Below are positions 36,103-45,267 of a stretch of 64,000 bases of DNA, in pieces. The DNA is from Solimonas aquatica (lineage in GTDB: Bacteria > Pseudomonadota > Gammaproteobacteria > Nevskiales > Nevskiaceae). The DNA is taken from the NCBI RefSeq assembly GCF_900111015.1, contig NZ_FOFS01000013.1, positions 1 through 64,000 on the forward strand. The letters are read 5' to 3'. The translations under genes were made by a program, and so were the position numbers. The stretch's first letter is position 1, and each line of letters starts with the position of its first letter. The notes below the pieces were generated by a model that searched no databases, was not told where the DNA came from, and worked only from the letters and a program-made list of their open reading frames with translations.

Positions 36103-37515
36103 TTATCTTTGTTTTCCGAAAGTGTTCGTGCCGCCGGCCGCCGGCGTGAGCAGCCGCACCGCGCCGCGCCCCATGTACTCGGCGAGATTGCGGTGGAAGT
36201 TGGTGACCTTGCGTTCCTGATGCGCGTTGGGCAGCGTGCCGCGGAAACCGCGTGAGTGCATGCCGCGCTGCACCGCCGCCATGTTGGAGAAGTCCTGCGC
36301 CAGCACCTTGCCCCACTTCCCGGCGCTGGGCTCGGCATACACCCATTGCGGCTTGGGCTCGGCCTGCGGCGGAAAGCGCTCGATGGCGTAGGACTCGAAG
36401 ATGCAGCGGTTGGGATCATCGCCATACGGGCGCGCGCGATAGCACAGCGCGAAGGTGATGCCCTGCAGGATCGACATATTGGGAAACACCGCCCAGGCCA
36501 GGCCGGCCTTGGCCATCTGCTCGGGCGTGATGTCGGGCCAGATCACGCCACGCGCGGCATCATCGGCGCGCGCGCGCGCCAGCCAGTGCCGGATCACCTC
36601 GGGCGCCGGCGTGCCTTCCGGCAGCTCATCGACCAGACGCCTTGCAGCATTGACCAGGGTCTCCGTGGTGCTGGCCTGATTGACCGTGGTGTAGATCTCG
36701 TTCTGCAGCTGGTAGGTGGAGACGCGCGGATCGCCGCCCTTGCCGGCGCGGGTGATGGTGTTGGCCTGATCCATCTGCAGCTTGGCGTCGCGCTCCTGAA
36801 AGCCGCTCACGCCGTGGCGGCCATACGCCTTGCTCCAGGCGTAGGTGTTGCCATAGGCCACCAGCTGCGGATGCGTGCCCTCGACGTGATAGGGCTCCAT
36901 GAAGGCTTCGATGGCGGTCTTCCAGTTGCAGTCGAAGATCACCCACTGCCGCCACTTGTAGCGCATCTTCTCGAACTGGAAGGGATCGAGGATGCCGGCC
37001 GCCGGTTCCAGGAACTCGCGCAGGGGCATGGCCTGCGGGTCCATGTTGATGAACAGCCAGCCGCCCCAGGTATCGACCTGCACCTCGGCCAGATGCGTAC
37101 GCTCGTCGCTGAGCATGCCCTTCCAGTCCTGCTCGTCGAGCTTGAAGGTGCAGTTGCCGTCGAGATCGTAGCGCCAGGCGTGGAAGCCGCAGAGAAACAG
37201 CTTGCGATGCCCGGCCACGCCATTGCTGTCGGGCGGCGTGTCGATCAGCTGCCGGCCGCGATGCGAGCAGACATTGTGATAAGCCTTGATGCGATCCGGC
37301 GCGGTGCGCACGATCAGAATCGAGTCGCGGCCGATGTTGTAGGTGAGATAGTCGCCCACCTCGGGAATCTCTTCGACGCGGCCGGCGTGCTGCCAGACCC
37401 GGGCCCAGAGCCGGTCGGCCTCGGCACGGGCGTAGTCGGCGGACAGATAGGCCTCCACCGGAAAGGTCACCGGCTCGCTCAGTTCTTCAACGCTGACATT
37501 GCGCAGCTCAGTCAT
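36103..37515 (-). CDS. Rieske non-heme iron oxygenase, alpha subunit (long-loop type)
   Basis: 470 aa. The Rieske site is C83-x-H85 ... C109-x2-H112 (CSHRGRQL, CGFHAW), with 23 residues between the halves instead of the usual 15-18. The iron site is EAFMEPYHVEGTH (His210, His215), and LAQDFSNMAAVQRG carries the Asp. It is a close paralog of the protein at 40247 (both begin ELSEP, AYxSADYARAE). It lies 36 bp downstream of the Baeyer-Villiger enzyme. No reductase or ferredoxin is encoded in the array. Confidence 0.9.
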   Translation of the reverse strand: MTELRNVSVEELSEPVTFPVEAYLSADYARAEADRLWARVWQHAGRVEEIPEVGDYLTYNIGRDSILIVRTAPDRIKAYHNVCSHRGRQLIDTPPDSNGVAGHRKLFLCGFHAWRYDLDGNCTFKLDEQDWKGMLSDERTHLAEVQVDTWGGWLFINMDPQAMPLREFLEPAAGILDPFQFEKMRYKWRQWVIFDCNWKTAIEAFMEPYHVEGTHPQLVAYGNTYAWSKAYGRHGVSGFQERDAKLQMDQANTITRAGKGGDPRVSTYQLQNEIYTTVNQASTTETLVNAARRLVDELPEGTPAPEVIRHWLARARADDAARGVIWPDITPEQMAKAGLAWAVFPNMSILQGITFALCYRARPYGDDPNRCIFESYAIERFPPQAEPKPQWVYAEPSAGKWGKVLAQDFSNMAAVQRGMHSRGFRGTLPNAHQERKVTNFHRNLAEYMGRGAVRLLTPAAGGTNTFGKQR

Positions 37516-37551
37516 GATCTTCTCCTCGCAGTGCTGCGGAACGGCGGCGCC

Positions 37552-39378
37552 TCAGCGCCGCAGTTCGAGCCCGGCCATGTCGCCCCGCTCGCGCCACTGC
37601 GCCAGCAGCGCCTCGAAAGCGGTGAAGCCGGCCAGATAGAACTCGCCCAGGTAGTAACGGAACTTGCCCGACTCGTTGTTGAGATAGCTGGGCGGGCACT
37701 CGCTCTGCAGATACCTGGCAAACTCGGTGGACGGCGCCACGGTGCGCACCCAGTCCTCCTGCGCCTGCTGCGTCGGCTCCATCGCGGTGATGCCTTGCCG
37801 GCGCGCCTGCCGGATGATCTGGGCGATGTGATAGCCCTGACGGTTGTACTGCTCCACCGTGGTGGCATACAGACCGCCCTGGATATAGCCCGTGTAGAAC
37901 AGGTTCGGGAAACCGCGCGCCAGCACGCCGTGCAGGGACTTGTAGCCCTCCGCCCAGTCCTCGTACAGCGACAGGCCGTCACGGCCGCGGATCTCGTCGA
38001 TGCCCCAGCGCTGCTGCAGCTCGCTGGTGACCTCGAAGCCGCTGGCGCAGATCAGCAGATCGATCGGGTACTCGCGGTCTTCATGGATGAAGCCATGCGG
38101 CGTGAGCCGCTCCACACCCTTGGTGGCGGAGACATCGATCAGCTGGACGTTGGCGCGGTTGAAGCTCGGGTAATAGGTGTCGCTGGACAGCGGACGCTTG
38201 CAGTGGAAGCGGAACCAGGGCTTGAGCTTTTCCGCGGTGAGCGGATCGTTGACGATCTCGTCGATGCGGCGCCGGAAGCGCGCCATGACGTGATAGTCCT
38301 CCTCCTCGCGCATCGCCATCAGCGCCTCGGGCGTGAGCTCGGGCCAGCCCTGCGCTTCCAGCCTGGCGGCGATGTTGCGGTTGATCTCAGTCCAGAAGTC
38401 GCAGACCAGATCCTGCTCGCCGCGCATGAAGCCTTCCATCGCGCCGCGATGGAAATTGTCCTGCCGCGCCTTCTGCCAGCCGGGCGTGAGCGTCTTCACC
38501 CAGGCCGCATCGGTGGGCGGATTGGGGCGCGCATCCACGCTCGGCGGCGTGCGCTGCAGCACGTAGACCTGCTTCGCGTACTGGCCCAGGTAAGGCACGA
38601 TCTGGATCGCGCTGGCGCCGGTGCCGACCACCGCCACGCGCTGCTGCGCCAGCTTGTCCAGCACCGGCGTCTCCCAGCTGCCGCCGGTGACCCGGTAATC
38701 CCAGCGCGCGGAATGAAAGACCTGGCCCTTGAACGCTTCCAGACCGGGAATGCCCGGCAGCTTGGGCCGGTTGAGCGCGCCGCAGGCCATGATCACGAAG
38801 CGTGCGCGGATCTCGTCGCCACGGTCGGTGGCGACGCGCCAGCGCCGCAGCGCGTCGTCCCATTGCAGGCTGCGCACCTGCGTGTGAAACAGCGCGCCTT
38901 CATACAGGCCGAACTGGCGGGCGATGCGCACGCAGTGCTGCTGAATCTCCAGGCCGTCGGCGAAGCGCTTGCCGGGGATGTAGCCGGTCTCTTCCAGCAG
39001 CGGCAGATAGCAGTAGGACTCGTTGTCGCACTGGATGCCGGGATAGCGGTTCCAGTACCACACGCCGCCGAAGTCGCCGGCGTGATCGAGATTGCGGACA
39101 TTGCCGATGCCGGCCTTCTTGAGCTGCACCGCCGCCAGAATGCCGCTGAAGCCGCCGCCCAGCACCAGCACGTCGAGATCTTCCGACAAGGCCGCGCGCG
39201 GCTGCACCGGCGTGTAAGGGTCATCCATCTGCTCGGCCAGCGCGCCGGTCCTGGGCCGGTAATACTGCTGCTGACCTTCGCGGGTGAGGCGCTTTTCGCG
39301 CTCGATGCGATACTTCTCACGCAGCGCCGGAATGTCGATCTGCTGCGGCGTATCGGTGGGTTTGCAATTCATGGACAT
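37552..39378 (-). CDS. Baeyer-Villiger-type flavin monooxygenase
   Basis: 608 aa. Two Rossmann motifs (LGGGFSG at 73-79 for FAD; GTGASA at 252-257 for NADPH) flank the type I BVMO fingerprint FKGQVFHSARWD (216-227). The enzyme inserts oxygen next to a ketone to give an ester or lactone. The N-terminal extension of about 65 residues resembles the long-form BVMOs that act on cyclic or large ketones. It starts 2 bp after the TauD gene, so they are co-translated. A lactonase-like propeller is encoded further upstream (42823). Confidence 0.92.
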   Translation of the reverse strand: MSMNCKPTDTPQQIDIPALREKYRIEREKRLTREGQQQYYRPRTGALAEQMDDPYTPVQPRAALSEDLDVLVLGGGFSGILAAVQLKKAGIGNVRNLDHAGDFGGVWYWNRYPGIQCDNESYCYLPLLEETGYIPGKRFADGLEIQQHCVRIARQFGLYEGALFHTQVRSLQWDDALRRWRVATDRGDEIRARFVIMACGALNRPKLPGIPGLEAFKGQVFHSARWDYRVTGGSWETPVLDKLAQQRVAVVGTGASAIQIVPYLGQYAKQVYVLQRTPPSVDARPNPPTDAAWVKTLTPGWQKARQDNFHRGAMEGFMRGEQDLVCDFWTEINRNIAARLEAQGWPELTPEALMAMREEEDYHVMARFRRRIDEIVNDPLTAEKLKPWFRFHCKRPLSSDTYYPSFNRANVQLIDVSATKGVERLTPHGFIHEDREYPIDLLICASGFEVTSELQQRWGIDEIRGRDGLSLYEDWAEGYKSLHGVLARGFPNLFYTGYIQGGLYATTVEQYNRQGYHIAQIIRQARRQGITAMEPTQQAQEDWVRTVAPSTEFARYLQSECPPSYLNNESGKFRYYLGEFYLAGFTAFEALLAQWRERGDMAGLELRR

Positions 39379-39380
39379 GC

Positions 39381-40196
39381 TCAGGCAAACGGCTCTTCGC
39401 CCTGCAGCTTGGTCCGGTGCAGCATGCGGCCCGACTTCGGGTCATACGGCGTGGCGCGGTGCATGGTGCCGGTGTTGTCCCAGATCACCATGTCGCCCAC
39501 CGTCCACTTGTGGCGGTACACGAACTGCGGCTGCGTGGCCCAGTGGCGCAGACGCACCAGCAGCTCGGCGCTCTTCTTGAAGTCCATGTCCACGACATGG
39601 CGCGCGGTGCAGCCCAGCACCAGGGACTTGCGGCCGGAGCGGTGCTTCCACACCAGCGGCAGCTCCTGATCACCAATCGCCATCATGCCGGCCAGCACGC
39701 GCGGATCCGGCTCGGGGTCGTAATAGAACAGCGAGTTCCAGGCCGAATGCATCACGCGCAGCTTCTCGTAAGCCTGCTGATCCCCGGCCGGGAGCTCATC
39801 GTAGGCGGCGTAGGTGTTGCAGAACTCGGTGTCACCGCCATTGGGATCGAGCTTCTTGGCCGAGAGAATCGAAGCCAGGATCGGCACCTCGTTCATGGTG
39901 CCGTCGATATGCCAGTACCAGGAGCCTTTCAGGTAATCGGCGCGCGCGTTCTCGTTGGTGTCGAGCGTGACCTTGTAGACGATCTCGCCGGCCAGCTCCG
40001 GCGCGAAGGTGCCGAGGGTGTTGGTGAAGGCCACCTGCTCCTCGTCGCTGAAATTGATCTGCGGGAAGACCAGCACGCCGCGCCGTTCCAGCAGCTCGCG
40101 GATTCTGCCGGCGTACTCGCCGCTGAGCAGGGTTTTCTTGTCGGCGTGAATCGCAGTGGCGATGCGGGGGGCGATGTCGGTGGTGGTAAAGCTCAT
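39381..40196 (-). CDS. TauD/TfdA-family Fe(II)/2-oxoglutarate dioxygenase
   Basis: 271 aa. The iron-binding triad is His96-x-Asp98 (WHIDGT) and His246 (GTMHRAT), with the 2-oxoglutarate-binding Arg in RMLHRTKL. TfdA-type enzymes hydroxylate next to ether or sulfonate groups, or at aliphatic carbons, which can also start ring or side-chain cleavage. It sits between two Rieske genes and the BVMO in a tight leftward block, 50 bp after the preceding Rieske gene. Confidence 0.92.
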   Translation of the reverse strand: MSFTTTDIAPRIATAIHADKKTLLSGEYAGRIRELLERRGVLVFPQINFSDEEQVAFTNTLGTFAPELAGEIVYKVTLDTNENARADYLKGSWYWHIDGTMNEVPILASILSAKKLDPNGGDTEFCNTYAAYDELPAGDQQAYEKLRVMHSAWNSLFYYDPEPDPRVLAGMMAIGDQELPLVWKHRSGRKSLVLGCTARHVVDMDFKKSAELLVRLRHWATQPQFVYRHKWTVGDMVIWDNTGTMHRATPYDPKSGRMLHRTKLQGEEPFA

Positions 40197-40246
40197 GAGC
40201 GACTCCGGTGAAACGATCTTTCACAAAACGTGGTTTGCAGGGGGCC

Positions 40247-41614
40247 TTACTTCAGCGGTCGCGGTGCGCCGCGATTCAGGTAGCGCGCCAGCTTGTCGTG
40301 CAGGTTCACGGTCGCGCGCTCCATGTAGGGATTGGGCTTGGTGCCGGAGAAGCCGGCGGACTTCATGCCCTTCTGCACGGCGGCCATGTTGGAAAAGTCC
40401 TGGCCCAGCACATAGCACCAGCCCGCTTCCGTGGCCGGCGCGTAGACCCATTCGGTCTGCGGCGCCTGGCCTGGCGGGAACAGCTCGTAGACCGCCGCTT
40501 CGAAGTAGCAGCGGTCGGGATCGTTGCCATACGGCCGCGCGCTGTAGCAGAGCATGTTGTTGACGGCGTGGCCGATCTGGAAATTGGGAAAGATCTGCCA
40601 GGCGGTGCCGCTCCGGCCGACGTGCTGCGGATCGACGCTGGGCCAGATCACGCCGCGCGCGGCATCGTCGGCGCGTGCGCGCGCCAGCCAGTGCTGCAGC
40701 ACCTCGCCGGACGGCGTGCCCGGCGGCAGCTCATCGGCCAGACGCTGCGCGGCGTTGACCAGGGTCTGCGTGGTGTTGGTGTTGGCCTTTTCCCAGGTGT
40801 AGCGCTGCAGCTCGGCGGTGGACAGGCGCGCATCGGCACCGCTGCCCACGCGCAGCTTGGCGGCCTGGTTCTGATCCATGTTCTTCGGCGCTTCGTAGCC
40901 GATGTGGCTGTGCAGGCCCTGCACCCGCGCCCAGCCGCGGAACTCGCCGAACTGGTTGAACTCCGGATGCGTGGTCTGTACGTGGTAGGTCTCGTTGAAG
41001 GCCTCCATCGCCACTTTCCAGTTGCAGTCGAAGATGCCCCATTTGCGCCAGCGGTAACGCATGTTCTGCAGCTCGAAGGGATCGAGCATCTCGATCACCG
41101 GCTGCAGATACTCGCGCAGCGAGACGCTGTCCGGATCCATGTTGATCCACAGCCAGCCGCCCCAGGTGTCGAGCTTCACCGGCGTGAGCCGCGTGTTGTC
41201 CAGGGTCAGCGCGCCCTGCCAGTCCTCGCGATGCAGGATGTGCGTGTTGGCGCCATCCAGGCCGAAACGCCAGCCGTGAAAGCCGCAGACGAACACCGCC
41301 TTGCGGCCCTGCGCATTGCGCGCGCCCGGCGGGGTGTCGATCAGACGGCGGCCGCGATGCGGGCAGACGTTGTGATAGGCCCGGATGCTGTGCTCGCCGC
41401 TGCGTACGATCAGAATCGAATCGTCGTGGATCTCGTAGCTGAGATAGCTGCCGACTTCCGGCAGCTCCTCGACGCGTCCCGCCTGCAGCCAGACCTTGCG
41501 CCACAGACGGTCGCGCTCGGCGCGCGCGTAATCGGCGCTGACATAGGCTTCCGCGCCGATGCTCAGCGGCTCGCTCAATTCCTCGGTGACGGGGGTCTGC
41601 GGACTCTGCGACAT
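40247..41614 (-). CDS. Rieske non-heme iron oxygenase, alpha subunit (long-loop type), second copy
   Basis: 455 aa. The Rieske site is C84-x-H86 ... C110-x2-H113 (CPHRGRRL, CGFHGW) with the same 23-residue spacer as its paralog at 36103. The iron site is EAFNETYHVQTTH (His211, His216), and LGQDFSNMAAVQKG carries the Asp. Both members of the pair keep all ligands, so both are probably active rather than one being a subunit. It lies 12 bp downstream of the SDR gene. Confidence 0.9.
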   Translation of the reverse strand: MSQSPQTPVTEELSEPLSIGAEAYVSADYARAERDRLWRKVWLQAGRVEELPEVGSYLSYEIHDDSILIVRSGEHSIRAYHNVCPHRGRRLIDTPPGARNAQGRKAVFVCGFHGWRFGLDGANTHILHREDWQGALTLDNTRLTPVKLDTWGGWLWINMDPDSVSLREYLQPVIEMLDPFELQNMRYRWRKWGIFDCNWKVAMEAFNETYHVQTTHPEFNQFGEFRGWARVQGLHSHIGYEAPKNMDQNQAAKLRVGSGADARLSTAELQRYTWEKANTNTTQTLVNAAQRLADELPPGTPSGEVLQHWLARARADDAARGVIWPSVDPQHVGRSGTAWQIFPNFQIGHAVNNMLCYSARPYGNDPDRCYFEAAVYELFPPGQAPQTEWVYAPATEAGWCYVLGQDFSNMAAVQKGMKSAGFSGTKPNPYMERATVNLHDKLARYLNRGAPRPLK

Positions 41615-41626
41615 GCTCAGGGCTCT

Positions 41627-42472
41627 CTAGCGCTTGATCGCGGCGCGGAAGTTCTCGTCCTTCAGAAACAGCGAGGTGTTGTCGGCGCCCAGATGCGTCC
41701 ATTTCAGGTTCAGGCCGCCGTCCACCAGGATGGTCTGCCCGGTGATGTAGCTGGACAGCTCCGACAGCAGGAAGAGCATGGCGCCGGCCTGTTCGTCCGG
41801 CGTGGCGCGGCGCCCCATGGCGATGGCGCGACGGTCGCGCTGCGCGTCCTCGTCGATATAGGCCCCGGAACCCGGCGTCACCGTGGTGCCCGGCGCGATG
41901 GCGTTGACGCGGATATTGGCCAGCGCCAGTTCCGTGGCCAGGGTGCGCGTCACCGCGACGATGGCGGCCTTGGCGGCGCCATAGGCCAGATGAAACGGCG
42001 CGCTGTTCATGCCGCTGATCGAGGACACCGAAACGATGGCGCCCGGCAGCTGCTGCGCCTGCAGCTCGGCGGCCACCGCCTGGCTCATGAAGAACATGGT
42101 TTCCAGGTTCTGATTGAACAGCGCGCGCCAGTCCTCACGCGTGGCGCGCGTGGCGCGCATCCAGGTCTGCGGCGCCGCGCCGCCGGCGACATTGGCCAGA
42201 CCGTAGAGCTGGCCGGGCGTGGCGCGCACCCTGGCCATCACCGTGGCGATGCCCTCGTCGGTGGAGACGTCGGCCAGCACCGGCAGCACGGCGAGCTTCT
42301 GCGCAAGCAGCGGGGCGAGATTCCGTTCGATCTTCTCCGCCGAGCGGCTGGTGGCGATCACCGTGGCGCCTGCCTGCGCCAGGCGCCGCGTCAGCGCGGT
42401 GCCGATGCCGCCGCCAGCCGCGCCCGTCACCACCACGATGCGGCCATCGAACTGCAGGGGCTTGTCGTCCAT
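41627..42472 (-). CDS. Short-chain dehydrogenase/reductase
   Basis: 281 aa. The cofactor site is TGAAGGGIG, with catalytic Ser151, Tyr164 and Lys168 (YGAAK), the usual C-terminal TGQTILVDGGLNLKW, and an additional 20-residue tail. Likely oxidises a hydroxyl made by one of the oxygenases in the same operon. The ATG at 42472 begins just before the Rossmann fold; its ribosome site is weak. It is the first gene after a 350-bp repeat-bearing gap and may have its own promoter there. Confidence 0.86.
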   Translation of the reverse strand: MDDKPLQFDGRIVVVTGAAGGGIGTALTRRLAQAGATVIATSRSAEKIERNLAPLLAQKLAVLPVLADVSTDEGIATVMARVRATPGQLYGLANVAGGAAPQTWMRATRATREDWRALFNQNLETMFFMSQAVAAELQAQQLPGAIVSVSSISGMNSAPFHLAYGAAKAAIVAVTRTLATELALANIRVNAIAPGTTVTPGSGAYIDEDAQRDRRAIAMGRRATPDEQAGAMLFLLSELSSYITGQTILVDGGLNLKWTHLGADNTSLFLKDENFRAAIKR

Positions 42473-42642
42473 GTCCGGCGGGTCTCGTATGCTGTTTTTG
42501 CCATGCGCCGGGCAGCGCCCGACCCATTTCTCCTGCACAGCAAACTATCACCCGCTACCCGGGGCTTCTTGACGCCTCATGACAGCGGCGGCGCGTGAGA
42601 CGACAGGCTTGGTTTGGGGTGATGGCGCCCCCTCTCCCCCGG

Positions 42643-42798
42643 CCCCTCTCCCGCGAGGGGAGAGGGGAGCAGATTCGTAGTGGCGCGAGCGCTTCGAAGC
42701 TGACCTCTCCTGCCAATGGAACGTGCTTCAGGCTGGATTGGGATTGAAGGCACGCCACCTATGTCGAAGCCGTTTCCCTCTCCTCTTGCGGGAGAGGG
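42643..42798. repeat. Hairpin repeats in the 350-bp gap upstream of the oxygenase block
   Basis: Two perfect hairpins: CCCCTCTCCC (42643-42652)/GGGAGAGGGG (42658-42667), and CCCTCTCC (42776-42783)/GGAGAGGG (42791-42798). The second arm is identical to the one at 20657-20691. No gene is seen in 42473-42822. The hairpins may insulate the downstream oxygenase genes from upstream transcription. Confidence 0.7.
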
Positions 42799-42822
42799 AT
42801 CAGGGGAGAGGGGCGCTGCTGC

Positions 42823-44430
42823 TCAGTGCCGGCGCACCGCGTCCGCCGGCCGCAGGGCCAGCACGCTGCCGTCGCCGTCGGCGCCCAGATACAAGGTGCC
42901 GTCGGCGCCGGCGGCGATGCTGGCAAATGGCCCTTGCGGGCCGGAGAACGGCGGCAGGCCACGCAGAGGCTTGGGCTCCACGCCGGGCGCGGAGCCCAGC
43001 GGCAGATCCCGGGCGATGATCCGGCGCTGCCGACCGTTCAGATCGCAGGCCAGCAGGCACTTGCTGCCGGCATCGATCACATACAGCGTTTCGTCCTGCA
43101 CCAGCAGACCCTGCGGCCTGACCAGGCCGTTGAGCACGGTCTGCACGCCGCTGCTGCCGAGCCTCACCACCCGGCCGCCAGCCGCTTCACTGACCAGGCA
43201 GCTGCCGTCACGGGTGAAGGCCAGATCCAGCGGCTCGCGCAAACCGCTGACCAGCGCCGTCACCGCGCCGCCCTCGCCCACGGCCAGCACGCGGCCGCTG
43301 CCGAGTTCGGCAGCCAGAATCTGGCCGCGCGGCGACACTGCCACGCCGTAGAGCTGATCCAGTCCCTCCGCGAGCACCTGGCTGCTGCCCGCCGCCGGCT
43401 GATAGCGTGCGATCTGGCCGCCCGAAGTCGTCACGATGAATTCATCCTCGCCGACCGCGGCGAGTCCCCGCACAAAGCCCGGATAGCCGGGTGTGAACAG
43501 CATGCCGGCCATGCGCAGCTCGCCGCCGGGCAGCAGCTGGTAGCAGGTGCTGCCGTCGGCGATGTACAGCGCGCCCGAGGGCGTGACGCTCAAGCCCAGC
43601 GGCCAGTTGAGACCTCCCGGCAGCAGCGCGCGCTGCTCGCCCCGGTCGCCGATTTCGGTGATCAGGCCGCTGAAGCTGGACACGAACAGCCGGCCGTCGA
43701 CGAAGCTCAGATTGTCCAGGCCCGGCGCCAGCTGCGCGAGCACTTCGCGCTGGCCGCTGCGCGGATCGATGCGCAGCACCTGGCCGCTGGCGACCTGGGT
43801 GCTGACGATGCGGCCCTGCGCATCGAACTTCAGCGCATCGGGCACGCCCAGCTCGCGCACCACCACTTCCGGGGTGCCGCCCTGCGGGCTGATGCGCCAG
43901 ATCTCGTTGGCGCCCATCACCGGGAAATACAGCAAACCGTCTGGCCCCATTTCCATGGCATTGGGCATGGGGATGTTGTCGAGCAAAAGGCGCGTGGCGC
44001 CGCTGTCGCGGTCGATCTCCATCAGCCGCGCACCGACCCGGCACTCGCTGACGTAGAGACGATCCTGATGCACGGTGATGCCGTTGGCGAAGGGCACATC
44101 GTCGCGCAGCACGCGCGTGCTGCCGTCGCGCCCGCGCACGCTGACGCGCGCGTCCATCACCTCGGTGGCGTAGAGATTGCCGGCGCTGTCGAAGGCCAGA
44201 TCATCGGGCGCGATGATCTCGCCGCCGCGCGCGCTGATGGTCTGCACCGCGCCGCTGTGCACGTCCACCGCGCTGATCTGGCTGCCGGTGACCTGCGCCA
44301 CATACAGCCGGCCGTCAGCGCCGGTACGCAGACCGTTGGCGCCGTACAGACGGCTGGGCGGCGTCAGGCGCTGCAGCTGCCAGCCTTCGGCCAGCTGCGG
44401 CGCGGTCTGCGGATAACGGGCCTCGGACAT
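42823..44430 (-). CDS. NHL/SMP-30-type beta-propeller protein, possible lactonase
   Basis: 535 aa made of repeated four-strand blades (for example GLRTGADGRLYVAQ, DDLAFDSAGNLYATEV, NAMEMGPDGLLYFPV, GLSVTPSGALYIAD, GVAVSPRGQILAAE, SIAAGADGTLYLGA). That is about twelve units, enough for two propellers, and longer than ordinary SMP-30 (about 300 aa). There is no signal peptide. SMP-30/gluconolactonase-like propellers hydrolyse lactones using a central metal, which would fit the BVMO product (inference). It lies 24 bp downstream of the IclR regulator gene. Confidence 0.78.
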   Translation of the reverse strand: MSEARYPQTAPQLAEGWQLQRLTPPSRLYGANGLRTGADGRLYVAQVTGSQISAVDVHSGAVQTISARGGEIIAPDDLAFDSAGNLYATEVMDARVSVRGRDGSTRVLRDDVPFANGITVHQDRLYVSECRVGARLMEIDRDSGATRLLLDNIPMPNAMEMGPDGLLYFPVMGANEIWRISPQGGTPEVVVRELGVPDALKFDAQGRIVSTQVASGQVLRIDPRSGQREVLAQLAPGLDNLSFVDGRLFVSSFSGLITEIGDRGEQRALLPGGLNWPLGLSVTPSGALYIADGSTCYQLLPGGELRMAGMLFTPGYPGFVRGLAAVGEDEFIVTTSGGQIARYQPAAGSSQVLAEGLDQLYGVAVSPRGQILAAELGSGRVLAVGEGGAVTALVSGLREPLDLAFTRDGSCLVSEAAGGRVVRLGSSGVQTVLNGLVRPQGLLVQDETLYVIDAGSKCLLACDLNGRQRRIIARDLPLGSAPGVEPKPLRGLPPFSGPQGPFASIAAGADGTLYLGADGDGSVLALRPADAVRRH

Positions 44431-44454
44431 GCTTGCTTTCCCCCATGCGGATCT

Positions 44455-45267
44455 TCATGGTTGACGCGGCGCGCGATAACCCAGGCTGCGCGAGATCACC
44501 GCCGCTTCCTCGCGCACCAGCTGCGCGAGTTCGCCGCGACGATCCCGCAGCCGCGAACCCGGCGCGGCCACGATCAGCGCGCCGAGCACCGCGCCGCCGG
44601 CATCGCGCAGCACGGCGGCGGTGCCGGTGGCGCCTTCGGCGGTCTGGTCTTCGGTCTGCGCCACGCCGCTGCGCCGCGCTTCGGCGATGGCCTCGGCGAG
44701 GCGGCGCTTGTCGGTCTCGGTGTGCGGACACAGGGCCTTGGGCCTGAGCGTCTTCAGATAGCGCTGCACCGCCTCCGGCGCTTGCGCCGCCAGCAGGGCG
44801 CGGCCGCCGGCCGTGCAATACAGCGGCCGGCGGTCCCCGAGCGCCACGGCGAAGCGCACCACCTTGCGGCTCTCGATCACCTCGACATAGCTCAGCGTCT
44901 GGCCGTCCTGGTCGCCCACCGCCAGCAGCACGGTCTCGCCGCTGCGCTGCGCCAGACGCTGCAGGCCCTCGCGGATCAGCGTCGAGGATTGCAGCCGCTG
45001 CCGGGCCTGCAGCAGCGCGCTGCCCAGGCCATAGGCCGCCGGCCCCAGGCGATACAGGCCTTCGCCGGCCAGCACGAAGTCGGCCTCGGCCAGACCGCGC
45101 AGCAGGGCCGCGACACTGCTCTTGGGCGCGGCCAGCTGGCGGGCGAGCTGCGCCAGACCCAGCGCCGTCTCGCTGCCGCTGAGGGCTTCGAGAATCTGGA
45201 TCACGCGCGTCACCGACTGCGGCGAGTGAAACGCGCGTTCGGCCTTGGCGGGCTTGGTCCTGCTCAT
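44455..45267 (-). CDS. IclR-family transcriptional regulator
   Basis: 270 aa. The N-terminal winged helix-turn-helix is at about 20-80 (VTRVIQILEALSG, LAQLARQLAAPKSSVAALLRGL), and the effector domain follows (RRPLYCTAGGRALLA). It is encoded within the catabolic operon, coupled by ATGA overlap to the flavin reductase, so it is probably autoregulated and controls the array. It is distinct from the IclR protein at 22448. Confidence 0.9.
   Translation of the reverse strand: MSRTKPAKAERAFHSPQSVTRVIQILEALSGSETALGLAQLARQLAAPKSSVAALLRGLAEADFVLAGEGLYRLGPAAYGLGSALLQARQRLQSSTLIREGLQRLAQRSGETVLLAVGDQDGQTLSYVEVIESRKVVRFAVALGDRRPLYCTAGGRALLAAQAPEAVQRYLKTLRPKALCPHTETDKRRLAEAIAEARRSGVAQTEDQTAEGATGTAAVLRDAGGAVLGALIVAAPGSRLRDRRGELAQLVREEAAVISRSLGYRAPRQP

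Noticed and set aside
36099-36425. N-terminal extension of the hot-dog protein into the Rieske gene
   Set aside because: It overlaps an intact gene in another frame, and an ATG at 36098 begins the family domain.
36256-39669. A 1137-codon open frame on the plus strand
   Set aside because: Antisense to the Rieske and BVMO genes, which have intact catalytic motifs. The plus-strand translation shows no recognisable domain.
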